Source: Verrucomicrobiaceae bacterium
GTDB taxonomy: Bacteria; Verrucomicrobiota; Verrucomicrobiia; Verrucomicrobiales; Verrucomicrobiaceae
Length of the DNA stretch: 64,000 nucleotides
Direction of reading: 5' to 3'
Assembly (NCBI GenBank): GCA_027490195.1
Contig: JAIXYN010000021.1
Location: 1-64,000, forward strand
A model generated the notes under the pieces. The model was not told where the DNA came from. It saw nothing but the letters and a program-made list of their open reading frames with translations, and ran no database searches. A program made the position numbers and the translations under genes. Each line of letters opens with the position of its first letter. The stretch's first letter is position 1. Positions 10,034 to 17,505 of this stretch are shown here, in pieces.

Positions 10034-10141
10034 GGAGAAAAAGGGGGAGCGAATCAGGTAGGTCACCCAGCGCCACTTGCAAGGCCAAGCATGCTCCCTC
10101 TCCAGCGCCCCTCCTCACGAAAACGCCTCCCCATTAGATTC

Positions 10142-10537
10142 TGATTCGCGTTAATTCGCGGATATTCTCCGCCATTCGCGTTGAAGATTCAGCCTTCCCG
10201 GGGCAGACCAGCTACCTCACCCCACGCCACTTGCAAGGCCAAGCATGCCCCAGTCCTGCGGCATCGTTTGACCTCTGATTCGCGCTCATTCGCGGCCATT
10301 CTCCGCCATTCGCGTTTAACAATTCAGCCTCTGGTCCGCGCAGGCAGGGAGGGCAGTCCGGAGGGCAGTCCCCAGCCCGCCGCCCCCGGCTCCGTACTGG
10401 GAGCGCCGATTTTGAATCGGCTCCGGCCTGCACCTCATTCACCCCGCGCCAATTCCCCAGCCAGGCACTCCCATGGATTGAAATTCGCGCTCATTCGCGG
10501 CCATTCTCCGCCATTCGCGTTTAAAAATTCAGCCTCC
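10142..10537. repeat. three ATTCGCG-type direct repeats
   Basis: Units at about 10142-10192, 10276-10330 and 10480-10537 share the order ATTCGCG, ATTCGCGG, ATTCTCCGCC, ATTCGCGTT and then AATTCAGCCT (GATTCAGCCT in the first copy). Within each unit the 7-mer ATTCGCG recurs about every 11-13 bases. A shorter fragment of the same kind occurs at 20888-20912. Function is unknown. Confidence 0.75.
10391..10430. repeat. TGGGAGCGCCGATG hairpin repeat, copy 1 (variant)
   Basis: This copy reads CCGTACTGGGAGCGCCGAT, then TTTGA, then ATCGGCTCCGGCCTG. It differs from the other copies in the loop (GATTTTGAATC instead of GATGTTTCATC) while keeping the pairing, which suggests the stem is what is conserved. 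Confidence 0.75.
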
Positions 10538-10639
10538 GCTCCGCCCAAGTAGGTAGTAGGTCCCTCCAACCGCCGTCGAACGTCCCCACGCCCTCCTTTT
10601 CGAAATCACTCTCGGAATTCCGCTAGATCGCTCGGCGGT

Positions 10640-10679
10640 CCGTACTGGGAGCGCCGATGTTTCATCGGCTCCGGCCTGC
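10640..10679. repeat. TGGGAGCGCCGATG hairpin repeat, copy 2
   Basis: CCGTACTGGGAGCGCCGATG, TTT, CATCGGCTCCGGCCTG. The arms GCCGATG and CATCGGC pair across a three-base loop. Upstream (from about 10555) it is joined to a roughly 85-bp segment that is repeated upstream of copy 5. Confidence 0.8.
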
Positions 10680-10746
10680 CACCCCGCCAGCCACGTCCGC
10701 TCCGCGCAGTCAAAACGCACTGTCCCCACCCCACCGCTTCCGGGCT

Positions 10747-10786
10747 CCGTGCTGGGAGCGCCGATGTTTCATCGGCTCCGGCCTAC
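10747..10786. repeat. TGGGAGCGCCGATG hairpin repeat, copy 3
   Basis: CCGTGCTGGGAGCGCCGATG, TTT, CATCGGCTCCGGCCTA. It is followed by ACCGCCCCGC and, after about 50 bp, by the CCCC-AAA-GGGG element. The same order is seen after copy 5. Confidence 0.8.
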
Positions 10787-10841
10787 CGCCCCGCCCCACC
10801 CACCACCACCACTCCCCTCACGCCACCCCGCATCACACCAG

Positions 10842-10905
10842 CCCCAAAGGGGCTGCGGATTCAGCCCAGGGTCAGCCGAGCCTCAGCGAGGCGACCCTGG
10901 GTTTC
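10842..10905. repeat. CCCC-AAA-GGGG palindromic repeat, copy 2
   Basis: CCCC-AAA-GGGG followed by CTGCGGATTCAGCCCAGGG, an inner hairpin GCCTC-AGC-GAGGC (10880-10892) and then ACCCTGGGT. CCCAGGGT and ACCCTGGG pair around the inner hairpin, so the element can fold as stacked stems. Confidence 0.65.
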
Positions 10906-11028
10906 CGCCCAACCCGCCAGGAAGCAAACCCACGACCCCGCCGCACCCCACGCCCACCAGCAGCGTCTTCAATCCGTTCCGCCGCACGCGCTCCAACCTC
11001 CCATTTCCCCGCACCCTCACCGCAAAGC

Positions 11029-11062
11029 CCAGCGCGGCGTGGTCCGCACTCACCGAGTGCGG
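11029..11062. repeat. CCAGCGCGGCGTGG plus CCGCACTC hairpin, copy 1
   Basis: CCAGCGCGGCGTGGT is followed by the perfect hairpin CCGCACTC-ACC-GAGTGCGG (11044-11062). An almost identical copy lies at 12547-12581, on the other side of the hydrolase gene. Confidence 0.75.
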
Positions 11063-11223
11063 CTCCCCGCCTCACCCACCACCCCGCGCATCCTCCCGCC
11101 CCCTCCCAACCAAGGAGAATCAAGAAAATCCCCACCATCAGCACGCCCATTTCCATACATCATCCTACAAACCCCACCCTTTAGGCTGGGCAAAACCCTC
11201 GCAGCAGGTTATACCCCCATCCA

Positions 11224-12393
11224 ATGTCACCCAGCACCCCACCCCCGCTGCCCGTCGCCCATCGTCGTTCCACCGACAAGCTCGCCGTCCTCTCCCTGCT
11301 CCTCAGCATCATCGGCCTCATCGCCTTCGGCGTCCCCGCCCTCATCGGCGTCATCCTCGGCCACATCAGCCGCTCCCGCATCCACCGGCAGGCCGCCCGG
11401 CTCACCGGCAGCGGCATCGCCCTCACCGGCCTCATCATCGGCTACCTCGCCGTCTTCTTTTGGTCCCTCGCCCTCGCAGGCTTCATGCTCCAGCCCTACT
11501 TCGTCAATCTCGCCGACACCAACGTGAAAAATCGCGCCCTCCAGCACGCCCGCGCCAGGCAGACCTTCCACACCCACCTCATCCGCAAAGACCGCGAAAA
11601 CGAAGCCGCAGACCCGCCCGCCCCCGACACCGGCATGCAGCTCGTCACCTATCCCGGCCCCCTCGGCGACATGGCCGCCTATGTCTCCGCAGATCCCGCA
11701 GACGGCCACAAGCACCCCGCCATCATCTGGCTCATCGGCGGCTTCAGCAACAGCATCTCCGCCGACGTCCTCCCTCCCGGCGACCCCGAAAACGATCAAT
11801 CCGCCAGCGCCTTCCGCCAGGCCGGCCTCCTCATGCTCTACCCCTCCCTCCGCGGCGGCAATACCAACCCCGGCTTCAAAGAAGGCCTCCTCGGAGAAGC
11901 AGACGACGTCCTCGCCGCCCTCGCCTGGCTCAAGCAGCAGCCCTACATCGATCCCACCCGCATCTACCTCGGCGGCCACAGCACCGGCGGCACCCTCGCC
12001 CTCCTCGTCGCCGGCTCCACCACCGGCATCCGCGCCACCGTCGCCTTCGGCCCCGTCCACAGCACCGGCGCCTATGGCCAGGACATGCTCCCCTTCGATG
12101 TCGAAAACGAAGCCGAGCTCACCCCCCGCGCCCCCATCCTCTGCCTCGACGCCCTCAATTCCCCCACCTTCATCATCGAAGGCGAAGACGGCAACATCGA
12201 CTCCCTCCGCCTCATGCGCAAAGGCCGCACCCACCGCCACGTCCACTACTTCGAAATCCCCGCCGCCGATCACTTCAGCATCCTCCGCCCCCTCTCCGAA
12301 GTCCTCGCCAAAGCCATGCTCGCAGACACCGGCCCCACCCCAAAAATCACCATCACCGACGCCATGCTCCAAGCCGCCATGAAACAACACTGA
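11224..12393 (+). CDS. membrane-anchored alpha/beta hydrolase with DUF4190-like N-terminus
   Basis: This 389-residue protein starts with a proline-rich stretch. Two predicted transmembrane helices (about residues 20-50 and 60-90) follow, with a G(V)ILGHISRS turn typical of DUF4190-type membrane modules. The C-terminal 220 residues look like a dienelactone-hydrolase/prolyl-oligopeptidase-type alpha/beta hydrolase. They contain the oxyanion-side IIWLIGGF, the nucleophile elbow GGHSTGG with serine near residue 255, an IEGEDGNID acid region and a late histidine in PAADHFSIL. Substrate is unknown; a peptidase or esterase acting near the membrane is the natural guess. ATG 11224 gives the full hydrophobic region. 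The gene sits alone between two repeat-rich regions that carry the same repeat families. Confidence 0.8.
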   Translation: MSPSTPPPLPVAHRRSTDKLAVLSLLLSIIGLIAFGVPALIGVILGHISRSRIHRQAARLTGSGIALTGLIIGYLAVFFWSLALAGFMLQPYFVNLADTNVKNRALQHARARQTFHTHLIRKDRENEAADPPAPDTGMQLVTYPGPLGDMAAYVSADPADGHKHPAIIWLIGGFSNSISADVLPPGDPENDQSASAFRQAGLLMLYPSLRGGNTNPGFKEGLLGEADDVLAALAWLKQQPYIDPTRIYLGGHSTGGTLALLVAGSTTGIRATVAFGPVHSTGAYGQDMLPFDVENEAELTPRAPILCLDALNSPTFIIEGEDGNIDSLRLMRKGRTHRHVHYFEIPAADHFSILRPLSEVLAKAMLADTGPTPKITITDAMLQAAMKQH

Positions 12394-12546
12394 AAATAAG
12401 CCACAAACAGCCAACGCGCCCGTCCGGACGCAGCATGGGTGTGGCGGCAGCCCGCCCGTCTCCGAGCGTACGGCAAACACCCAGGACTCTCACAGTCCGG
12501 TATCAGGAGCTCTCTTCGCGTTTTTTCGCCACGATCACCTCGCCAG

Positions 12547-12581
12547 CCCAGCGCGGCGTGGTCCGCACTCTCCGAGTGCGG
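12547..12581. repeat. CCAGCGCGGCGTGG plus CCGCACTC hairpin, copy 2
   Basis: CCAGCGCGGCGTGGT followed by CCGCACTC-TCC-GAGTGCGG (12563-12581). Compared with the copy at 11029, the only clear change in the hairpin is in the three-base loop (TCC instead of ACC). Confidence 0.75.
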
Positions 12582-12800
12582 TTTGCTCTCAGCCAGCACC
12601 AAAGGTGCGCCCCATCGCAGCCCAGGGCACCGCCCTGAGAAATCCGCAACGAACAGCCCGCAGCCCTGAAAGCGAATCGTCCTCCGTAGCTTTAGCGAAG
12701 AGGGAGGCGGCCTAACTCACGGCGAAATCCTTCGTCACCCCACCCCGCATCACACCAACCCCAACGGATCAGTGGATCACAGCCCCCGCCGCCTCCGGAG

Positions 12801-12840
12801 TCCATACTGGGAGCGCCGATGTTTCATCGGCTCCGGCCTG
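12801..12840. repeat. TGGGAGCGCCGATG hairpin repeat, copy 4
   Basis: TCCATACTGGGAGCGCCGAT, GTTTC, ATCGGCTCCGGCCTG. It is followed by CCGCCCCGCAGGCCGCGTCC and then the segment that is shared with 10555-10640. Confidence 0.8.
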
Positions 12841-12959
12841 CCGCCCCGCAGGCCGCGTCCGCTCCGCGCAGGCAGGGGGTGGGTCCTCCAATCGCCGTCG
12901 AACGTCCCCACGCCCTCTTTTGGAAATCACTTTCGGAATTCCGCTGGATCGTTCGCAAG

Positions 12960-12999
12960 TCCGTACTGGGAGCGCCGATGTTTCATCGGCTCCGGCCTA
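12960..12999. repeat. TGGGAGCGCCGATG hairpin repeat, copy 5
   Basis: CCGTACTGGGAGCGCCGATG, TTT, CATCGGCTCCGGCCTA. The roughly 85 bp upstream (GTCGAACGTCCCCACGCC through GGAATTCCGCT) match those upstream of copy 2. The sequence downstream matches copy 3, so this copy looks like part of a larger composite repeat. Confidence 0.8.
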
Positions 13000-13055
13000 C
13001 CGCCCCGCTCCACCCACCACCACCGCTCCCCTCATTCCACTCCTCATCACACCAG

Positions 13056-13087
13056 CCCCAAAGGGGCTGCGGAGTCAGCCCTGGGTT
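13056..13087. repeat. CCCC-AAA-GGGG palindromic repeat, copy 3
   Basis: CCCC-AAA-GGGG followed by CTGCGGAGTCAGCCCTGGG. It is the last G+C-rich repeat before the AT-richer gene island starting near 13200. Confidence 0.65.
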
Positions 13088-13209
13088 CCTGCTGACCCAC
13101 ACAGCGCCCACCAGCAGCGTTTGCAGCCCGTTCCGCAGTTCCATAACCGTTTAGCGGGTGATTCCCTTGCCATCCGAATCATTCCCCGCTTGGATAGGGA
13201 AATCTCCAC

Positions 13210-13395
13210 ATGGCACGAAAAACAATCAGTTCCGGCACCTTGCAATTGCAGGTCGTAAGCGAAGTTGCGGATAATTTGCGCAAGGAAGATAGCGTGTGCC
13301 CTTGGACCTCAGATTCCAAAATGAGTGCCGCAAGCAGGGAGGAGCTTCCTCCAAATTCTTGGCAAATTGTTAACACGTTTGGCAGCGCTGCATGA
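13210..13395 (+). CDS. small hypothetical protein, first gene of a three-gene island operon
   Basis: A 61-residue ORF begins at ATG 13210 (MARKTISSGTLQLQVVSEV) and its stop codon TGA (13393-13395) overlaps the ATG of the next gene in an ATGA quartet. I recognise no family. The sequence is hydrophilic, with no membrane segment and no obvious DNA-binding helix-turn-helix. Coding is supported by the ATGA coupling and by base composition like the two genes that follow, not by homology. Possible roles are an antitoxin or regulator of the nuclease downstream, or only a leader peptide that sets up coupled translation. A purine-rich GATAGGGAAA lies about 12 bases before the start. Confidence 0.5.
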   Translation: MARKTISSGTLQLQVVSEVADNLRKEDSVCPWTSDSKMSAASREELPPNSWQIVNTFGSAA

Positions 13396-14450
13396 GACAC
13401 GTCCCGATAGCAGTCTATATTGACACGGAAGTTTTCTACCGAAACGGACTTCGTTTTGATACTTCCGACTTTCGCGCAATCCGTGACACCTTCGTAAAAG
13501 GAGGACTTCGTCTTCTTGTACCAAAGATGATGGAGCGCGAGCTGACAAGGCACTTCCGGAGACGGGCGAGGGAAGTCGCTGAAAAGGTGTCTAATGCACA
13601 CAAGGAACATCCCATTCAAACTTTATCCCTTTCTCTGCCATCGAAGCCTGAACTAGAGGAGCAGTGCTTCAAGGCCTTGCAAAAAGAGTGGGAAGACTTC
13701 AAGGGGCACTTCACCGTCGAGGAGCTGTCGTTGATAGGAAAAATTGAGGATGTCGTTGATTGGTATTTCGCCATAGAAGCTCCATTTTCCGAGAAAAAGA
13801 ATAAAGAATTTCCAGATGGATTCATCCTTAGCTCCTTAGAGGAATACTTGCATCGTCACTCTGGTAGAATCGCCGTAATCAGCACCGATGGAGATTTTTC
13901 AACTGCTTGTGTAAAAAGGAGAAATATTAATCATTTTTTACGGCTCAAAGATTATGTTGATGCATTCAAACCAGAGCTTACAAAGACGATTTTTAGCGAG
14001 CCAATCGATCCAACTAAGCCAATCACTACAGAAGACCTATCAGAGATGAAGGCAATACTCGGCCGTGGGTCTGAAGTAACCTCGATTGAACAGAATCGAG
14101 TTATGAATCTTATATCGCCCAGAGGCACTAACTACGAATATTTTTTCCGAAATGCGAATGAAGCGTTTTGGATAAGTCCATTGCAAGATGGAGGGTTCTT
14201 TTCTAATCCTCCGCCAGTTGAGAGAAACGATGGAGGAATCAAAGTTCCGCTATGGCGCCCGATGGAGTTTCTCGTTCGGGTTTTTGAAAAAGCACCCGAG
14301 AAGGTTATATCAATCATCGCGTCTTTACCCGAGATAGGGAATCCCCGAATTCTTGAATCAATTATAGAGATCATCATCAAGAGCGATGACCCCGATGTAT
14401 TCAAGCAGTTCTACCGACAAATTGATAGTTATCTGGAATACCGCCTATGA
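13392..14450 (+). CDS. PIN-domain (DUF4935-like) putative nuclease
   Basis: This 352-residue protein has the acidic layout of a PIN nuclease of the DUF4935 type. D11 lies in VYIDTEVF after the first strand and E48 in PKMMERELTRHF. Later come D142 in EFPDGFILSSL, and D166 and D168 in VISTDGDFS. These would form the metal site that cleaves RNA. Residues past about 200 have no obvious domain. The gene overlaps both neighbours by four bases (ATGA at 13392-13395 and 14447-14450), so the three products are probably translated together in fixed ratio. Codon use and base composition are clearly AT-richer than the surrounding chromosome, a sign of transfer. The PIN assignment rests on motif spacing only. 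The activity is inferred. Confidence 0.75.
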   Translation: MRHVPIAVYIDTEVFYRNGLRFDTSDFRAIRDTFVKGGLRLLVPKMMERELTRHFRRRAREVAEKVSNAHKEHPIQTLSLSLPSKPELEEQCFKALQKEWEDFKGHFTVEELSLIGKIEDVVDWYFAIEAPFSEKKNKEFPDGFILSSLEEYLHRHSGRIAVISTDGDFSTACVKRRNINHFLRLKDYVDAFKPELTKTIFSEPIDPTKPITTEDLSEMKAILGRGSEVTSIEQNRVMNLISPRGTNYEYFFRNANEAFWISPLQDGGFFSNPPPVERNDGGIKVPLWRPMEFLVRVFEKAPEKVISIIASLPEIGNPRILESIIEIIIKSDDPDVFKQFYRQIDSYLEYRL

Positions 14451-16969
14451 GGTATCAATTAATCATCCCTTTGTTGGCGAAGCCCTACTTGTTGCAAGGT
14501 TCTCTTTTGGACAAAGGTCTGGCATTGTTGACAAAGGTTGTAGGTTTTCTGCCTGATCCTGAGGCAGATCAGAAGGAAATGAAACGAGTGGAAGATCCAA
14601 ACGATTGGACTACCTCTCTTTCCCCATTGCCGCGGTTTTCTGATTGGGAATATCAAAAAATCTTGCAAATGGGTGTTCTTCCGTTGGCGAAGCGCGAGCC
14701 GTTTACTATTACACGCATTCTGATTGATGCTACAGCCAGCATGATTCGTTTGCGGATGCACAGCGAGCAGATAGATAAAAGCGGCGGTGAGGATGCGTCT
14801 GAGATTTGGTGTAGCCGCCTAGACGAACCTGATCAAGGAATGAGAGGTTCGGTAGTCGCACTTGTTAATTCACTTACTGAAGCTTGCAGCTATGTCTTCG
14901 AAAGTGCGCCGGAGTCCATTGATGCAATGGATCAAATCCTGCGCAACCAACGCTGGGGTCTCTTCAAGCGCTTGCGGCAGCATTTATACGCAATCCATCT
15001 CACTGAACAAACTCTTCCATGGATACGCGAATTCATCATTGCTCATAAGGACTACGGACAATGGGAGCATCATCACGAATTCCAGAAGATGATTCGCGCG
15101 GCATCTGAGCACTTTGGAAGTCGATTACTTACAGAGGCAGAATGTTCCGATGTATGCAATGCGATCCTGGGTGGACCTTGTCAAGACGAATTTCGCAAAT
15201 GGATGGGGGATCGTTATAGTGATGAGGAATGGAATATACGGAAGCGATTCTTTCATCGCAAGCAACTCCATCCTTTTGCCAAACTTTTGTTTGGAACTTA
15301 CAGGACGTATTACGAAGATCTAGAAAGGGAGTTTGAAACCGACAAACTCAATGACGAAGACTACTCGGTGATTGGTAAAGCACGTTCTGGCTTCATCTCT
15401 TTCCAAAGTCCGAGGTCACGTGACGAATTAGTCAAATTAAACGATGTATCACTGCTGAGTTTGATCAACGAATGGCAAGAATCGGGTCGGGATTCAAACA
15501 ATTGGCTTGTTGAAATTAACATCTCAGCGCTCGCTGGAGTGTTTCAAAACGTCTTCAAAGACCTCATCATTTCTAACCATGAACGGTTCACTTTTTGGAT
15601 TGCCAATCGAGAGCGTATTGAGCGACCGATTTATGTGAAGGCTATGCTGGCAGGAATGCGTGAGCTCACCAAGGAGAAACGGTTCGAACATTTGGGCGAT
15701 TGGCTAGCATTTGCGGATTGGGTTCTTGAGCGCCCGAATAAAGCAGGTGAAGACGAAGGCCAGCGTAGTAGCGATGAATCTAGAGTGTATCCCAGCTGGC
15801 ACAGTTGTCGCCGTGAAGTAGGTGACTTATTGAATACCTGTTTAGATAAGGAAGTTCAGGTTCCGCTGTCTGTGCGAGCCGCACTTACTGGTCTACTGCG
15901 AAAGCTTTGCACGCAGTTCGATTACCCACTCGATCACGAACGGCCTGTTCTTCTTAACCGGGATAGCCAGGTGACTGAGGCAATCAACAACACTCGGAGT
16001 CGTGCCTTAGAAAGCCTTGTCAATTTCGGCTACTGGCTGCGTCGCCATAAAGTCGAAGGACATTTTATTGAAATGAGGGAAATTATCGGGGCCCGCATTG
16101 CCGACGACGCAAGTATCCCTTTAAGCTTGCCTGAAAGCGCAATTCTAGGCCTTAATTTTGTTCAAATCTGGAATATAGACAAAGATTGGTCGCAGGCGAA
16201 TAAGAGTCGGCTCTTTCCGCAGGCGCGGCTTATTGTGTGGGCCGAAGCTTTCAAAGCCTTCATCACCTTTAGCCACCCGTTTCTGCCTATTTTCGAAGTC
16301 CTAAAAGAAGATTTTGGTTTTGCTCTTCAGCATCTGATCAAATTTGACGAAGCAAGTAGTACAGGAAGGAATACTATCGAATCCCTTGGTCAGCATCTGT
16401 TTACCTATTTTCTTTGGGAAGTGTATCCTCTCCATGGGGCAGACAGCCTACTGAGCGCCTTCTACGATAAGACTAACGGCAACCGCGAGTATTGGGCTCA
16501 TCTTTTCAGCCACGTTGGAAGAACACTTCGGAACACTACCCCCAAACTAAATCCAAAGTTACTCGAGCGTATCCTTGCTTTTTTCGAATGGCGCTTGCAA
16601 CAGGCGGAACCGACCGAACTAAAGGAGTTTACTTTTTGGCTGGAAGCGCCCTGCCTTGATGCCGAGTGGAGATTGGATTCATTCGGGAAGGTTATTGACA
16701 TTGCGCCTAGTGACGATGTGAATTTATCGATTGAACTCGATGCCATGAACGAGTTACTTCAAAGCCACTCTGCTAAGGTCGTCGAGTGCCTAGCCAAAAT
16801 CACCGACCGCATGAGTTCAGAGCAATATGTATATTTTCCAAAGGAGAAGACAATGCCTATCCTTCTCGCTGGGCTCAGAAGCACTGATGCTGACGTCATT
16901 GAAAATGCGGAACGTGCCCAAGAGAATCTGCTGAAGGCTCACAGGTTTGAGTTTTTGGATCTCAAGTAA
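14447..16969 (+). CDS. large helical protein of unknown function (possible sensor/scaffold)
   Basis: This is an 840-residue protein, rich in Leu, Trp, Phe and Glu/Arg and predicted by eye to be almost all alpha-helical. No signal peptide, Walker A, zinc motif or catalytic motif is visible. Near residues 321-343 it has SPRSRDELVKLNDVSLLSL followed by INEW. About 15 residues later comes WLVEINISALAGVF. This block resembles, from memory, a segment found in the C-terminal helical repeats of very large STAND/NACHT-like bacterial proteins. If so, this protein would be the sensor part without its NTPase, working in trans with the PIN protein encoded immediately upstream through an ATGA overlap. That reading is inference. 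The gene ends the AT-richer island; no terminator is apparent after it. Confidence 0.7.
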   Translation: MRYQLIIPLLAKPYLLQGSLLDKGLALLTKVVGFLPDPEADQKEMKRVEDPNDWTTSLSPLPRFSDWEYQKILQMGVLPLAKREPFTITRILIDATASMIRLRMHSEQIDKSGGEDASEIWCSRLDEPDQGMRGSVVALVNSLTEACSYVFESAPESIDAMDQILRNQRWGLFKRLRQHLYAIHLTEQTLPWIREFIIAHKDYGQWEHHHEFQKMIRAASEHFGSRLLTEAECSDVCNAILGGPCQDEFRKWMGDRYSDEEWNIRKRFFHRKQLHPFAKLLFGTYRTYYEDLEREFETDKLNDEDYSVIGKARSGFISFQSPRSRDELVKLNDVSLLSLINEWQESGRDSNNWLVEINISALAGVFQNVFKDLIISNHERFTFWIANRERIERPIYVKAMLAGMRELTKEKRFEHLGDWLAFADWVLERPNKAGEDEGQRSSDESRVYPSWHSCRREVGDLLNTCLDKEVQVPLSVRAALTGLLRKLCTQFDYPLDHERPVLLNRDSQVTEAINNTRSRALESLVNFGYWLRRHKVEGHFIEMREIIGARIADDASIPLSLPESAILGLNFVQIWNIDKDWSQANKSRLFPQARLIVWAEAFKAFITFSHPFLPIFEVLKEDFGFALQHLIKFDEASSTGRNTIESLGQHLFTYFLWEVYPLHGADSLLSAFYDKTNGNREYWAHLFSHVGRTLRNTTPKLNPKLLERILAFFEWRLQQAEPTELKEFTFWLEAPCLDAEWRLDSFGKVIDIAPSDDVNLSIELDAMNELLQSHSAKVVECLAKITDRMSSEQYVYFPKEKTMPILLAGLRSTDADVIENAERAQENLLKAHRFEFLDLK

Positions 16970-17061
16970 AAAGCAACCTACTTCTTGGGGGTAAATGTGG
17001 TCATGGCGGAAATGGGATCATGAAATGGGGGCAGTGTGCAAATACTTGACAAAAAACGGCC

Positions 17062-17284
17062 TTTTCAAAGTCTGAACTCAGTCATTCCCTTGCCACTCTC
17101 AGCGCATCCGCAAAGCCAGCACCTCTCGCGCATCACCCAACGCGATCACAGGCCAGTTCCCGATCCTGAATCAGCGTCATCTCAGCGTCCCATTCATCGT
17201 CCGCAGTCTTGCGACGGAGAATGGATCAGCCGTTCAAATCCGCCTTTTTCTCCTCCCCAAGGTCCTCACTCAGGCATTCCCTAG
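17062..17284. repeat. long direct repeat, arm A
   Basis: The arm begins TTTCAAAGTCTG and ends CACTCAGGCATTCC. It shares long identical blocks with 18273-18524, including GTCTTGCGACGGAGAATGG and ATCAGCCGTTCAAATCCGCC. The two arms bracket the toxin-antitoxin locus. Confidence 0.8.
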
Positions 17285-17409
17285 CAAGCGCAGTTTGCCC
17301 TTCGAAGCTCGTGTCCTCCGTCGTGTCCTAAGTAGCTCGAAGAGCAAAGGAGGAAGCTTTAGCGAAGAAGGATGAGCGAATAACGCGCCCATCACGCCTC
17401 CCCTCCGTT

Positions 17410-17454
17410 AAACAACTGCAAACAATCGCAAACCACAGCAAACAACCGCCAACT
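17410..17454. repeat. 10-bp periodic repeat (AACMAYNGCA), locus 1
   Basis: Four consecutive 10-base units, AACAACTGCA, AACAATCGCA, AACCACAGCA and AACAACCGCC, stand upstream of the antitoxin start. The whole block, with its left flank AACGCGCCCATC, recurs at 19340-19412. Confidence 0.7.
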
Positions 17455-17505
17455 CCCCCTCAGACCTCGCCTTGCCTCCACCTGCTTTTCCTTTATCTTC
17501 AGTCC

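Larger units (their letters stand above)
10034..11223. other. 1.2-kb repeat-rich non-coding region
   Basis: No gene is supported here. It holds three ATTCGCG-rich repeats (10142, 10276, 10480), three copies of the TGGGAGCGCCGATG hairpin repeat (10391, 10640, 10747), a CCCC-AAA-GGGG repeat (10842), a GCCTC-AGC-GAGGC hairpin (10880-10892) and a CCGCACTC-ACC-GAGTGCGG hairpin (11044-11062). A 30-bp segment containing GCCACTTGCAAGGCCAAG is duplicated near 10073 and 10227. Proline/arginine-rich reading frames here follow from the base composition and are not credible genes. Confidence 0.7.
12394..13209. other. 816-bp repeat-rich non-coding region
   Basis: No gene is supported. It contains CCAGCGCGGCGTGG plus the CCGCACTC hairpin (12547-12581), a GCACC-AAA-GGTGC hairpin (about 12596-12608), hairpin-repeat copies 4 and 5, and a CCCC-AAA-GGGG element near 13056. 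Composition changes from G+C-rich to AT-richer near 13140-13200, which marks the left edge of the next gene island. Confidence 0.7.
16970..17505. other. 536-bp non-coding region: direct repeat arm A and decanucleotide repeats
   Basis: No gene is supported. It contains a roughly 220-bp arm (17062-17284) repeated at 18273-18524 and a run of 10-bp degenerate repeats (about 17410-17454) just before the antitoxin gene. GAAGCTTTAGCGAAGAAGGA (near 17351) resembles TAGCTTTAGCGAAGAGGGA near 12688. Confidence 0.65.

Noticed and set aside
10749..12638. 629-codon Pro/Arg-rich plus-strand frame
   Set aside because: Crosses the repeat region and the hydrolase gene in another frame; low-complexity translation with no motif.
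17225..17250. tRNA-like CGTTCAAATCC segment
   Set aside because: No cloverleaf, anticodon stem or acceptor pairing around it; it belongs to the direct-repeat arm.
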